In this document: positions 17,339 to 25,769 of the stretch, piece by piece
Position numbering within the stretch: position 1 is the stretch's first letter
Layout of the letters: every line of letters begins with the position of its first letter
Source: Bradyrhizobium sp. sGM-13
Lineage (GTDB): Bacteria > Pseudomonadota > Alphaproteobacteria > Rhizobiales > Xanthobacteraceae
DNA: 64,000 nt
NCBI RefSeq assembly: GCF_018398875.1
Contig: NZ_JAGWDK010000004.1
Coordinates: 248,001 to 312,000, forward strand
Direction of reading: 5' to 3'
The notes under the pieces: model-generated
What the model saw: only the letters and a program-made list of their open reading frames with translations
The model's database searches: none
What the model was told of the DNA's origin: nothing
Translations under genes and position numbers: made by a program

Positions 17339-17491
17339 CTATGGTGGCGTGTAAGGAGCAGGCGTGCGCAAGCAGGCCTCTTCCGCTCCTCCTTTGGGAC
17401 GACAGTCCCAAAACTTCTCGACCATGATGCCCGCAATGATCATGGACAGCACTACCAGGCAAAACACCGCCAGCCGACTATCTGCTTTCAT
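17339..17491 (-). CDS. Possible 50-residue single-pass membrane protein
   Basis: A short frame that starts MKADSRLAVFCLVVLSMII and has one hydrophobic helix (about 7-24), then a charged and Cys-containing tail (EKFWDCRP...EEACLRTPAPYTPP). GAGGCGAG lies 5-12 bases upstream of the ATG. The topology (short basic N-terminus, one span, polar tail) suits a small membrane protein, but I recognise no family. Confidence 0.4.
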   Translation of the reverse strand: MKADSRLAVFCLVVLSMIIAGIMVEKFWDCRPKGGAEEACLRTPAPYTPP

Positions 17492-17876
17492 TCTCTCGCC
17501 TCACTTGGCGGAACGTTTGTAGGCCCGACTCCTGCAGATGCGGTTACTGCATGTTCGCTTATTGGCCCTCTTGAGACCTGCCGACCGGCCGTGACGGTGT
17601 CCGTTTCCGGCGGAAGACCCGAAGTAGTCGGCCGACGACCAAATTGACGCGATTGGACCCATGGGACACGGGTAACGCGGTGCTGCAGTCCTTGACGTTC
17701 CCCCAATTTGTGTCCATATGCGGGTCAATCGACACTTGGCCGAACGACTGGGCCCGCTTTGCCTCGCTGCTGACAGGCACGCACGTTTCAGACCCTTCTC
17801 CAAAAATCGATCAACGGACGTAGGTGCCGATCCATCGGTGCCTCGATCTTACGTGCACTGTCAGAAGGGGATATCT
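17492..17876. other. Leader region of the second desaturase
   Basis: About 385 bases with no gene I can support. An in-frame ATG at 17718 would extend the desaturase by 53 residues that look non-coding, so I treat the region as promoter and leader. If the cold-shock-like N-terminus came from a csp gene, its long 5' leader could lie here. Confidence 0.4.
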
Positions 17877-18956
17877 GTGCATCAGAGAACTGTGCAGTGG
17901 TCTAATGGCCAAAAAGACTTTGGCTTCATTCAGACTCCCATTGGCAGCGATGACGTCCTCAACGCACGGCGTTGGAAGCGCATTTTGGGCAACTACAGCA
18001 CCCCAATTCGGCTGCGGAGCCTGACCGAGTTGGCGATCACGGCTTTGCCGCTCGTCATGCTGTGGACCGCAGCCTGGTTCATGTTCTCCCTTGGCTATGC
18101 CTGGGCTTCATTGCTTATCGCGGTTCCTGCCGCTGGCTTTCTCTTACGTCTGTTCATGATTCAGCACGATTGCGGCCATGGCACCTTTTTTGCGGGCCGC
18201 CTGGCGAATGACTGGGTCGGCCGCGCCATTGGCGTGCTCACGCTCACGCCTTACGACTATTGGCGCCGCACGCATGCGATTCATCATGCCACCACCGGCA
18301 ACATCGATCGCCGCGGCATTGGCGATGTCGATACGCTGACCGTGCGCGAATACCGGGCCCTTTCCTGGTGGGGCCGTCTGAAATACCGTCTTTATCGTCA
18401 CCCGCTGATCATGTTCGGGCTCGGACCGGCCTATCTGTTTCTTTTGCAACAGAGGATTCCGGTCGGCCTCATGCGCAATGGTTGGCAGCCTTGGGCCAGT
18501 ACAATGGCAACCAATCTCGCAATTGCCGTCATCGTCGCTGCGCTCACGTGGTTTATCGGGATCAAGGCGTTCCTGCTCGTGCATCTTCCGATTACGCTGC
18601 TGGCCGCCACGGCCGGCGTTTGGCTGTTCTACGTGCAGCATCAATTTGAGCACACGACGTGGGATCGGGACGAGAGCTGGAACCTGCATCAAGCCGCTCT
18701 GTACGGCAGCTCGCATTACGAACTGCCGGCGCTGCTGCGCTGGTTCACAGCCAACATCGGTATTCACCACGTGCATCACCTCTCCAGTCGGATTCCCTAT
18801 TACCGGCTGCCGCACGTGCTGCGTGACCATCCGGAGCTGCGCGATGTCGGGCACATAACGCTCCTGCAGAGCTTTCGGTGTGTACGACTTGTATTGTGGG
18901 ACGAGGCGCAGCGCCGTTTGGTGTCGTTTCGGGAAATTAGAGCCCGGGACTTTTAG
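17877..18956 (+). CDS. Fatty acid desaturase with cold-shock-domain-like N-terminus
   Basis: Integral-membrane di-iron desaturase, 359 residues from a GTG with AGAAGGGG 6 bases upstream. Histidine boxes: HDCGHGTFF, HAIHHAT and HHVHHLSS; an extra HQFEHT lies between the second and third. The desaturase family region begins near DDVLNARRW. The ~25 residues before it do not belong to that family: they read TVQW-N--K-FGFIQ...GS-DV, matching strand 1 to the loop after strand 3 of a CspA-type domain (14 of 23 aligned positions identical to my recalled consensus), with WFN changed to WSN and KGFGF to KDFGF. The chimera, its start codon and its SD are all visible; the origin by recombination with a csp gene is inference. 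Convergent with the LysR gene. Confidence 0.85.
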   Translation: MHQRTVQWSNGQKDFGFIQTPIGSDDVLNARRWKRILGNYSTPIRLRSLTELAITALPLVMLWTAAWFMFSLGYAWASLLIAVPAAGFLLRLFMIQHDCGHGTFFAGRLANDWVGRAIGVLTLTPYDYWRRTHAIHHATTGNIDRRGIGDVDTLTVREYRALSWWGRLKYRLYRHPLIMFGLGPAYLFLLQQRIPVGLMRNGWQPWASTMATNLAIAVIVAALTWFIGIKAFLLVHLPITLLAATAGVWLFYVQHQFEHTTWDRDESWNLHQAALYGSSHYELPALLRWFTANIGIHHVHHLSSRIPYYRLPHVLRDHPELRDVGHITLLQSFRCVRLVLWDEAQRRLVSFREIRARDF

Positions 18957-18959
18957 GCG

Positions 18960-19907
18960 TTACGGTGATCGTGGAGGCCCAGCTCGCCCTCGCGGCGCGG
19001 CGCGTTTCGGCAGATCGGCGATGCGTGCCTTGAGGCGTGGCAGCGCGAAGTCCAGGAAGGCGCGCAACTTGACCGGCATGAAGCGATTGGGCGGATAGAC
19101 GAGGCTGACGGGTATCGGCGGCGGCTCGAAATCCCGCAGCAGCAGCGCGAGCTCTCCGGATTTGACCGATTCTGCTATTTGATAGGAAAACACCGTTGCG
19201 ATGCCCATGCCGCAGCGCGCGGCGTCGCACGTCGATTCAAGATGGTTCAACACCAGCCGCGACCGCACCGGCACGACGTAATCGGTCTGGTCTTTCTTGA
19301 ACGTCCATTCGGTTGGTGACTGCAACGGCACGAAACTGATGCAGTCGTGCCTGGAGAGGTCGTCAAGGGATCTCGGCGTCCCGCGCGATTTCAGATAGGC
19401 CGGGCTCGCGCACAGCATGCGGCGGATTTCGCCGATCCGGATGGCGATCAGGCTGCTGTCGGCCAGCGTTCCGATCCGAAGCGCGACATCGACATGCTCC
19501 TCCATAAGATTGACCGGCCGGTCCAGCAGGTCGAGGCGAACGTCCACCTCCGGAAATGTCGTCGCTAATTCGGCCAGCACCGGCACCAAATGTAGCCGGC
19601 CGAACGCAAAGGGCGCCGACACGCTCAGCTCGCCGCGCGGCGTCGCGTACTCGCCGGACGCGGCGCGTTCGGCTTCCGCCACGTCGGCGATGATCCTTTT
19701 TGCCGCCGCGATGTAGGAGCGGCCTGCCTCCGTCGGCACGAGCACGCGGCTCGACCGGTTGAACAGCTTGGTGCGCAGGTGCGCTTCGAGCTCGGATACT
19801 TTTCGGCTCACGGTGGCCAGCGGCATTCTGTGCCGGCGCGCCGCAGCCGACAGACTCCCGGCCTCCGCGACCGCCAACACAATCGACATGCCTTCGAGAC
19901 GGTCCAT
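18960..19907 (-). CDS. LysR family transcriptional regulator
   Basis: 315 residues. The N-terminal winged helix-turn-helix (MDRLEGMSIVLAVAEAGSLSAAARR, then LATVSRKVSELEAHL) and the C-terminal substrate-binding domain are complete. It is transcribed divergently from the SDR gene at 20020, the usual layout of a LysR regulator and its target. A T-N11-A palindrome lies 7 bases before the ATG. The C-terminal ~20 residues are Pro/Arg-rich. The gene ends 3 bases from the end of the convergent desaturase. Confidence 0.92.
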   Translation of the reverse strand: MDRLEGMSIVLAVAEAGSLSAAARRHRMPLATVSRKVSELEAHLRTKLFNRSSRVLVPTEAGRSYIAAAKRIIADVAEAERAASGEYATPRGELSVSAPFAFGRLHLVPVLAELATTFPEVDVRLDLLDRPVNLMEEHVDVALRIGTLADSSLIAIRIGEIRRMLCASPAYLKSRGTPRSLDDLSRHDCISFVPLQSPTEWTFKKDQTDYVVPVRSRLVLNHLESTCDAARCGMGIATVFSYQIAESVKSGELALLLRDFEPPPIPVSLVYPPNRFMPVKLRAFLDFALPRLKARIADLPKRAAPRGRAGPPRSP

Positions 19908-19913
19908 CGGATG

Positions 19914-19930
19914 CTTCCATTTTTTGGAAG
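19914..19930. promoter_or_regulatory. LysR-type binding box
   Basis: CTTCCA-TTTTT-TGGAAG is a perfect inverted repeat that contains the T-N11-A core of LysR operators. It is in the 112-bp gap between the divergent LysR and SDR genes, right before the LysR start, fitting autorepression plus control of the SDR operon. Confidence 0.55.
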
Positions 19931-20019
19931 GATATATCTCGATTTTGCCAGATACCCATCAATTCCGGAAGGGTCTATCCATCAGCGCGAGCAACGAACC
20001 CCAACCAACGGAGATGGAC

Positions 20020-20829
20020 ATGACCCAGACCAAAGGCACTGCTCTTATTACCGGCGCATCATCCGGCATCGGCGCGATCTACGCCGATCGCCTGGCGAAG
20101 CGCGGCCACGACCTCATTCTCGTTGCGCGCAACAAGCAGCGGCTCGCATCGCTGGCGCGCCGGCTCGCCAACGAGACCGGCCGGAAGGTGGAGACGGTCG
20201 AAGCCGATCTCACATCCCCGGCGGACCTGCAGCGCGTTGAAAATATCCTCAAAGCCAATGCGGGTATCTCCTTGCTGGTCAACAACGCCGGCGTCGGCGC
20301 GGCAGCCCCGCTGCTCGCTTCCGACGTCGACAAGATGGACGACATGATCCGCCTGAATGTCACCGCACTGACGCGGCTGACCTATGCGGCGGTCCCGGGA
20401 TTTGTTGCGCGCGGCAACGGCACGATCATCAACATCTCGTCGGTCGTCGCGATCGCGCCGGAGGTGCTCAATGGCGTCTATGGCGGCAGCAAAGCGTTCG
20501 TGCTCGCATTCAGCCACTCGCTCGTTCACGAACTCGCGGACAAGGGCATCCGCGTGCAGGCGGTGCTGCCGGGCGCCACCGCCACCGAATTCTGGGATGT
20601 CGCCGGCACGCCGGTTCATCAGCTTCCAGCGCAGATCGTGATGTCGGCCGATGACTTGGTCGATGCTGCGCTCGCCGGTCTCGACCTCGGCGAGACCGTG
20701 ACCATTCCATCGCTGCCGGACAAGGCAGAGTGGGATCGCCACGAGACGGCGCGACAAGCCATGTCGGACAGGCTTTCGAGTGCCATCCCGGCCCCTCGCT
20801 ACAATTTGCGCAAGCGCGTGGATGCGTGA
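20020..20829 (+). CDS. SDR family oxidoreductase
   Basis: NAD(P)-dependent short-chain dehydrogenase, 269 residues. The cofactor motif TGASSGIG is near residues 12-19, NNAG is in the middle, and the active site reads ISSVVA...YGGSK. I chose the ATG at 20020, 6 bases after CGGAG; another ATG two codons upstream is too close to the SD. Substrate unknown. It heads a likely operon with the DUF417 protein and the AhpD-like protein, under the divergent LysR regulator. Confidence 0.9.
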   Translation: MTQTKGTALITGASSGIGAIYADRLAKRGHDLILVARNKQRLASLARRLANETGRKVETVEADLTSPADLQRVENILKANAGISLLVNNAGVGAAAPLLASDVDKMDDMIRLNVTALTRLTYAAVPGFVARGNGTIINISSVVAIAPEVLNGVYGGSKAFVLAFSHSLVHELADKGIRVQAVLPGATATEFWDVAGTPVHQLPAQIVMSADDLVDAALAGLDLGETVTIPSLPDKAEWDRHETARQAMSDRLSSAIPAPRYNLRKRVDA

Positions 20830-20906
20830 GCGCTCGGCCGACGCACGACAAGTCGTGCAGCCGGATATCGGATTGAAACCCTGACGCCATGAAAACGGAG
20901 ATTACC

Positions 20907-21440
20907 ATGTCACGCATTATCACCCAGCTCCCGGCGCCGATCCTCGCACCGGACTCCATCATCCGATGGCGCGATCAAGCCGAACGCCTACTCGTCTACG
21001 CTGAGCCGGTCAGCCGAGCCGGCCTCTATTTGTCGCTCGGGATCATCTACGCCTGGTTCGGCGGGATGAAGTTCACCGATTATGAGGCCCAGGGGCTGGT
21101 GCCGCTGGTGGAGAACAGCCCGCTCGTGAGCTGGTTCTATGCTCTGCTTTCGGTCCGCGGCTTCTCCAATTTCCTCGGCTTCGTCGAACTCAGCATCGGG
21201 CTGCTGATCATCCTCAGACTGGCAAGCCCGATCTTTTCTGCAGCAGGCGGCGTTCTCTCGGCCGGACTCTTCGTCACCACCGTCAGCTTCATGATCTCGA
21301 CGCCAGGCGTCGTGGTGCCGGAGCTCGGGGTACCCGCGATCACGGTCGCGCCGGGTCAGTTCCTCCTGAAGGATGTCGGCCTGTTCGCCGCCTCTTTCTG
21401 GGTATTCGTCGACTCTCTGAAGGCGGTGGTTCGCAGGTGA
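20907..21440 (+). CDS. DUF417 (YkgB/RclC-like) membrane protein
   Basis: 177 residues with four hydrophobic segments and the family pattern GIIYAWFGGMKFTDYEA at the first helix. E. coli RclC, in this family, belongs to the reactive-chlorine response; whether this one does is unknown. ACGGAG stands 6 bases before the chosen ATG (20907); an ATG 18 bases upstream lacks an SD. It lies 77 bases behind the SDR gene and 75 before the AhpD-like gene, which again points to a redox-stress or electrophile theme. Confidence 0.82.
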   Translation: MSRIITQLPAPILAPDSIIRWRDQAERLLVYAEPVSRAGLYLSLGIIYAWFGGMKFTDYEAQGLVPLVENSPLVSWFYALLSVRGFSNFLGFVELSIGLLIILRLASPIFSAAGGVLSAGLFVTTVSFMISTPGVVVPELGVPAITVAPGQFLLKDVGLFAASFWVFVDSLKAVVRR

Positions 21441-21515
21441 GCGGCCGGTCGTCATCCCGAGAAAAGAAAATGACTACTTCCGTTTGAGCAAGAACAGTCA
21501 TCAAGGCGCAAGAAA

Positions 21516-21971
21516 ATGAGTAAGCGTCTCGACTACAACCAGATCGCGCCGGCAGGCGTGAAAGCATTGGGCGGCGTCTACGGTTACGTCATGCAGAGCG
21601 GCCTTCCTCCTGCGCTGGTCGAACTGGTTTACCTGCGAATTTCCCAGATCAACAACTGCGCCTATTGCCTCGACATGCACACGCGCGACCTGCTCAAGAA
21701 GGGAGAGAAGATCGAAAAACTCGCGGTGGTGCAGGCGTGGGCGGAAGCCGGCAATCTCTTCGACGAGCGCGAGCGCGCCGCGCTTGCATGGGCCGAGACG
21801 GTGACGCGCGTCGCCGATACCGGCGTGCCGGATCAAGCATATCAGGCCGCCCGCGCCCTGTTCGAGGAGCGCGAACTCGTGGACCTCACGATCGCGATCG
21901 GCCTTATGAACGCCTACAACCGCATGGCAATCAGCTTTCGGAACACACCGCAGGCGGCGCTCGGAAAGTAG
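21516..21971 (+). CDS. Carboxymuconolactone decarboxylase/AhpD-like protein
   Basis: 151 residues, all-helical AhpD-like fold. The redox motif C-A-Y-C-x3-H (INNCAYCLDMHTRD, about 46-59) marks the alkylhydroperoxidase-like subgroup rather than the decarboxylase proper. In AhpD such cysteines pass electrons in peroxide reduction. Third gene of the SDR operon. Specific substrate unknown. Confidence 0.88.
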   Translation: MSKRLDYNQIAPAGVKALGGVYGYVMQSGLPPALVELVYLRISQINNCAYCLDMHTRDLLKKGEKIEKLAVVQAWAEAGNLFDERERAALAWAETVTRVADTGVPDQAYQAARALFEERELVDLTIAIGLMNAYNRMAISFRNTPQAALGK

Positions 21972-22020
21972 GCATTAGGCATACCATGGCCGTGATCGTC
22001 CCGGGAAGTTTGCAAGGATA

Positions 22021-22065
22021 TGGCACGTCGCCTCTCGGCGAGGTGCCATCCTCTATTCCCGCTTT
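22021..22065 (+). terminator. Rho-independent terminator behind the SDR operon
   Basis: TGGCAC-g-TCGCC, a TCTC loop, then GGCGA-g-GTGCCA make an 11-bp stem with one mismatch (22021-22048); GCTTTTTCCC follows within 20 bases. Confidence 0.55.
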
Positions 22066-22147
22066 TTCCCGAAAGTGCTATCATTCAATGATCGTTGTAC
22101 TCGCAAGGGATGTCGGTTGGCTTTGTTCACCCCGGGGAGGTGACGTC

Positions 22148-22360
22148 GTGGCTAAATTGGATGACCGCACGATTGCAAACATGGAAGTTGCGTTGGAAAA
22201 GGCCTGCAGCCGTTTTCCCAACGGCGGCGATCATGAAAGCCGCAAATACGTCGCCCGAAAGCTGATGCAGAGTGCAGAGGAGGGAAACACCACCTTGGGC
22301 GGACTGGACGTTGTCGCGCACCGGGCCGTTCAGGAATTATCGAAGCCAAAGTCGGCATAA
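22148..22360 (+). CDS. Small conserved protein, family B
   Basis: 70 residues from a GTG that has GGGGAGG 7 bases upstream; a longer frame starting at 22088 is possible but unsupported. Predicted helical and soluble: a charged N-terminus (AKLDDRTIANMEVALEKAC), then PNGGDHESRKYVARKLMQSA and TTLGGLDVVAHRAVQELS. A frameshifted relative lies at 45619-45922. I recall this family in many Bradyrhizobium genomes with no known role. Confidence 0.72.
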   Translation: MAKLDDRTIANMEVALEKACSRFPNGGDHESRKYVARKLMQSAEEGNTTLGGLDVVAHRAVQELSKPKSA

Positions 22361-22488
22361 CGGTGGCATCGCGCAAATGATCGCTGGCTTAGTGGCTCTT
22401 TGGAATAGGCCACATTTCTAACGTTGATCGGCTCCGGCATCCGAAAGCCTTCACGCTAGCTGCCGTAATCAGTCGCAATAGGTGGCGC

Positions 22489-23466
22489 CTACACAATCCG
22501 CTTGTCCGGCGTGCCGGCCGATCCCCTGGGGTTGACGAACGGCGCGAGCAGGGTCTGCGGGTCCGATATCAGGTCGGGATGACCGCGTAGATGCTCGAGC
22601 ATGAAATTCACGAAAGCCTTCACGCGAGCGGCAAGATGTTTGCGGCTGACATAGTGAATGAAGATGCGCGCGGGTTGTGACACGGATTCCGGCAACACCG
22701 GCCTTAAGGTCCCGGCACGAAACAAGGGAAGGACAAACGGTAGCGGAGCGAACACCAGGCCCTGACCGTGGATGGCTGCCGTGACCAGTGCGGGGATATC
22801 GTTTGCCAGGAAGTTGCCGCTGATGGGCGGCGCTTCAGAGGGGTGTCCCGGGCCTAGTCTCCAGGGCACAGATTGAGAGTCCCGGCCGCGCAGCCGCAGA
22901 CAATTGTGCCGCGACAATTCGCGCACCGAGAGTGGAATGCCGCGCTCGGCAAGATAGGAGGGTGCTCCGCACACGACAAAGTGCAGCGGTGCGACCTCGC
23001 GCATCACCATGGTGCCGTCGCGTGCCTCGCCGGCGCGGATGCCAACATCGTAGCCTCCCGCGATCATATCGGTAACCGTATCGTCGAGATGCAGCTCCAG
23101 TTCGATGCTTGGGTAGCGGCGACTAAAGTCGGGAATAAGGGGCAACACGTAGACTCGCCCGAACGGCGACAGGCACGTCACTTTGAGAGTGCCCGTCGGA
23201 GATTTCCCTCGTTCCGTGATGACCGACTGCGCATTTTCCAATTCGCGCAGCGGGCCGCAGCAGCGCTCGTAGTAAGCCCGCCCTTCCTGTGTCAGCGAGA
23301 GCTTGCGCGTGGATCGCTGCAGCAGACGCACGCCAAGTTGCCGCTCCAGCCGCTGCACGTTCTTGCTTACGGCAACCGGCGTAACGCCCAACTTCTTGGC
23401 CGCGCCGGCGAAGCTTCCTGCCTCGACGGCCCGCACGAAACCGACCACACCGCGGATGCTCTTCAC
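22489..23466 (-). CDS. LysR family transcriptional regulator
   Basis: 325 residues from the GTG at 23466, where the helix-turn-helix begins (SIRGVVGFVRAVEAGSFAGAAKKLGVTPVAVSKNVQRLE). A long upstream extension in the same frame overlaps the divergent hydrolase gene and is not protein-like. The substrate-binding domain is complete, with the YDVGIRAGE motif of the subgroup. The divergent partner is the alpha/beta hydrolase at 23587; a short CCAAA-CT-TTTGG palindrome lies near 23485 between them. Confidence 0.9.
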   Translation of the reverse strand: MKSIRGVVGFVRAVEAGSFAGAAKKLGVTPVAVSKNVQRLERQLGVRLLQRSTRKLSLTQEGRAYYERCCGPLRELENAQSVITERGKSPTGTLKVTCLSPFGRVYVLPLIPDFSRRYPSIELELHLDDTVTDMIAGGYDVGIRAGEARDGTMVMREVAPLHFVVCGAPSYLAERGIPLSVRELSRHNCLRLRGRDSQSVPWRLGPGHPSEAPPISGNFLANDIPALVTAAIHGQGLVFAPLPFVLPLFRAGTLRPVLPESVSQPARIFIHYVSRKHLAARVKAFVNFMLEHLRGHPDLISDPQTLLAPFVNPRGSAGTPDKRIV

Positions 23467-23586
23467 GATCAGCCAATCCAATCCCAAACTTTTGGTTAGC
23501 AATGATAGGAGCCCGGCTGATCTAATCAAGCGTGCGTTTTGCTGCCAGTATCCGCGCAAACCGCGATCGAACAAAGGTCCAACGGC

Positions 23587-24642
23587 ATGAAGACTGTTTT
23601 GCTGGCCGCCGCGATGGCTTGTGCAGGGCTGCTCCTCGGCATGCCTCTTCACGCAACGACTGGGCTTGCAGGTGACAGCATCGTCGGAACCGCGACGCTC
23701 GAACTGCAGGACGCGGCAACCGGCCGCCAGGTCATTACCGAGCTTTGGTTCAAGGCCGGTCCCGACGCAACGATCGAATGGTTCTCCCCGCGCGTGCCGC
23801 TGCGTCCAATCCCGATCGCCCGCAAGGCGGAGCCACAGCCGCCTCCAGAGAAGCGCTCGCTGATTGTGATTTCGCACGGCAACTGGGGATCGCGCTTCTC
23901 GCAGGGCTGGCTCGCGCTTGAACTGGTCAAGGCCGGCTACGTGGTCCTCTCCACCTCGCACCCGGGAACGGTCGGCGACGATCAGACCGTCGCAGGCCGC
24001 TATCGCTTGTGGGACCGCTCGCGCGATGTGTCATTTGCCCTGGACGAGGTCTTCAAGAACCAAAAATGGGCTGCGCTTGTCGATGCCGATCGTATCGGCT
24101 TCGTGGGCCACTCGTTCGGCGGTTGGACGGGCGTCAGCCTGGCCGGTGGCAGGTATGACCCCGCTCAACAAAGAGCCTTCTGTCAGGCAGCCGAGAACAA
24201 GGACTTCTATTGCCAGGGCACGCTCAAGGACGACATCGCGGGGGTCCCGGCACAGGACGCGGGAGAATCGTTCAAGGACGCGCGGATCAAGGCCTTCTAC
24301 ATCATGGGCTCGGGGCCGGGGCAGGGCTTCATGCCCGACTCGCTCAACTCGATCAGCGTGCCGTTTGTGGTCGATACGGCGCAATTCGACGAGATCCTGG
24401 ACCCCATGTCGAATTCCACCAATCTAGCCCGGCAGATCCCGGGCGCTCGGGAGGTGGTGCGCGCGGTCGGGCACTTCGCCTATGTGCCCGAGTGCCGCTC
24501 GTTCATAGGCCCGATACTCACGCGCTTGGCGGGTCTGCCGCTGTGCGATGACCCAAAAGGCGTGGATCGCAGGCTCGCGCACGATGCTGTGGCACGCGAA
24601 GTCGTTACGTTCTTTGATAAGACTTTGGCGCGAGCACCTTAA
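23587..24642 (+). CDS. Secreted alpha/beta hydrolase (dienelactone hydrolase-like)
   Basis: 351 residues. The signal peptide (MKTVLLAAAMACAGLLLG, cleavage near HATT) targets it to the periplasm. The catalytic nucleophile is in FVGHSFGGWTG, the oxyanion motif is ISHGNWGS, and a C-terminal VGHFAYVPEC carries a likely catalytic His. It resembles the predicted dienelactone-hydrolase group (COG4188-like). Natural substrate unknown. Probably controlled by the divergent LysR. Confidence 0.85.
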   Translation: MKTVLLAAAMACAGLLLGMPLHATTGLAGDSIVGTATLELQDAATGRQVITELWFKAGPDATIEWFSPRVPLRPIPIARKAEPQPPPEKRSLIVISHGNWGSRFSQGWLALELVKAGYVVLSTSHPGTVGDDQTVAGRYRLWDRSRDVSFALDEVFKNQKWAALVDADRIGFVGHSFGGWTGVSLAGGRYDPAQQRAFCQAAENKDFYCQGTLKDDIAGVPAQDAGESFKDARIKAFYIMGSGPGQGFMPDSLNSISVPFVVDTAQFDEILDPMSNSTNLARQIPGAREVVRAVGHFAYVPECRSFIGPILTRLAGLPLCDDPKGVDRRLAHDAVAREVVTFFDKTLARAP

Positions 24643-24676
24643 CGCCGGGCGGAGGCGTTGCGGCAGCTTTGGTCCC

Positions 24677-25735
24677 TCAGTTCTTCAGCACGATACGTCC
24701 CACCACCTTGCCGGCGCGCAGCTCGTCGATCCATTTCTGGACGTCAGCCATCGGCTCTTCCTTCATCGGCGTCGGCTTGATCTTGCCGGCGCGTGCGAGT
24801 GCCATCAATTCCTTGGCCTCGGCGAGGGTACCGACCATGAAGCCCTCGATGGTCATGCGCTTGTAGACCCATTGCACCATCGGCAGGCTGAAATTGCCGC
24901 CCATCAGGCCGGACACCACGATCTTGCCGCCGCGTGCGACCGTCGCAACGGCGAACGCCATCGATTTCTCATTGCCGGCAAAATCGACGACGCCGTCGAA
25001 GCCGCCCTCGGTTTCTTTCAGGATGCGCCTTATGATTTCGGGCTCGGCCGGATCGTAGGCAACCGCTGCGCCGTTCTGCAGCGCAGTCTCGCGCGCGGCA
25101 GGAGATAGGTCGGCGACCGTGATGTTCTGCTTGAACATCGCCTGCGCGAATGAAAGCCCCATCATGCCGACGCCGCCGAGCCCGATCAACAAAAGGTTGC
25201 GCTGCCGCGGACGGTCGACCAGCCGCTTCAGCGCGCCGTAGGCGGTGACGCCCGAGCACATCAGCGTCGCCGCCTGATTGACCGGCAGCGGATCGTAATC
25301 CAGCAGATATTTGGCGTCGGGCACCAGCACGTGAGTGGCAAAACCGCCGTCGATGGACACGCCGAGGAAGCGCTGCTTGACGCAGAGGTTTTCGTCGCCA
25401 TTGGCGCAGTCGCGGCACTGGCCGCAGCCGATCCAGGGAAATACCGCCTGTTTCTTTCCGATCAGGTCTTTCGGCACATCGGGACCGACTTCATCGACGA
25501 CGCCGGCAATCTCGTGCCCGAGCGTGAACGGCAGCGTCATGCCGCGCGTGGTGTCGAGCCTTTTGCCGCCGCCGAGATCGGCATAGCCGTCCTGGATATG
25601 CAGGTCGGAATGGCAGAGCCCACAACGTTCGATGCGGACGAGAACTTCGCGTCCTTGCGGCTTCGGCGTGTCGACGATGGTTTCGCACAACGGCGCATCG
25701 AACTTGACCAGGGACTGGCGACGCATCAGCGCCAT
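24677..25735 (-). CDS. Zinc-dependent alcohol dehydrogenase
   Basis: 352-residue medium-chain dehydrogenase oxidising alcohols with NAD(P). Catalytic zinc ligands are seen in CGLCHSDLH and GHEIAGVVDEVG; the structural zinc Cys cluster is CGQCRDCANGDENLC. The nucleotide-binding motif is GLGGVGMMG. Convergent with the hydrolase gene, so not in its operon. It lies 35 bases downstream of the rsmA start but on the same strand, with no evident functional tie. Confidence 0.93.
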   Translation of the reverse strand: MALMRRQSLVKFDAPLCETIVDTPKPQGREVLVRIERCGLCHSDLHIQDGYADLGGGKRLDTTRGMTLPFTLGHEIAGVVDEVGPDVPKDLIGKKQAVFPWIGCGQCRDCANGDENLCVKQRFLGVSIDGGFATHVLVPDAKYLLDYDPLPVNQAATLMCSGVTAYGALKRLVDRPRQRNLLLIGLGGVGMMGLSFAQAMFKQNITVADLSPAARETALQNGAAVAYDPAEPEIIRRILKETEGGFDGVVDFAGNEKSMAFAVATVARGGKIVVSGLMGGNFSLPMVQWVYKRMTIEGFMVGTLAEAKELMALARAGKIKPTPMKEEPMADVQKWIDELRAGKVVGRIVLKN

Positions 25736-25769
25736 GGCATCATCTCCTCGAGCAGTTCCTTCAGGGCGT

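Noticed and set aside
17488..17803. Overlapping minus-strand frames of 70-100 codons upstream of the second desaturase
   Set aside because: Three frames on the same bases, none with a credible SD or recognisable fold; the region is better read as leader of the desaturase.
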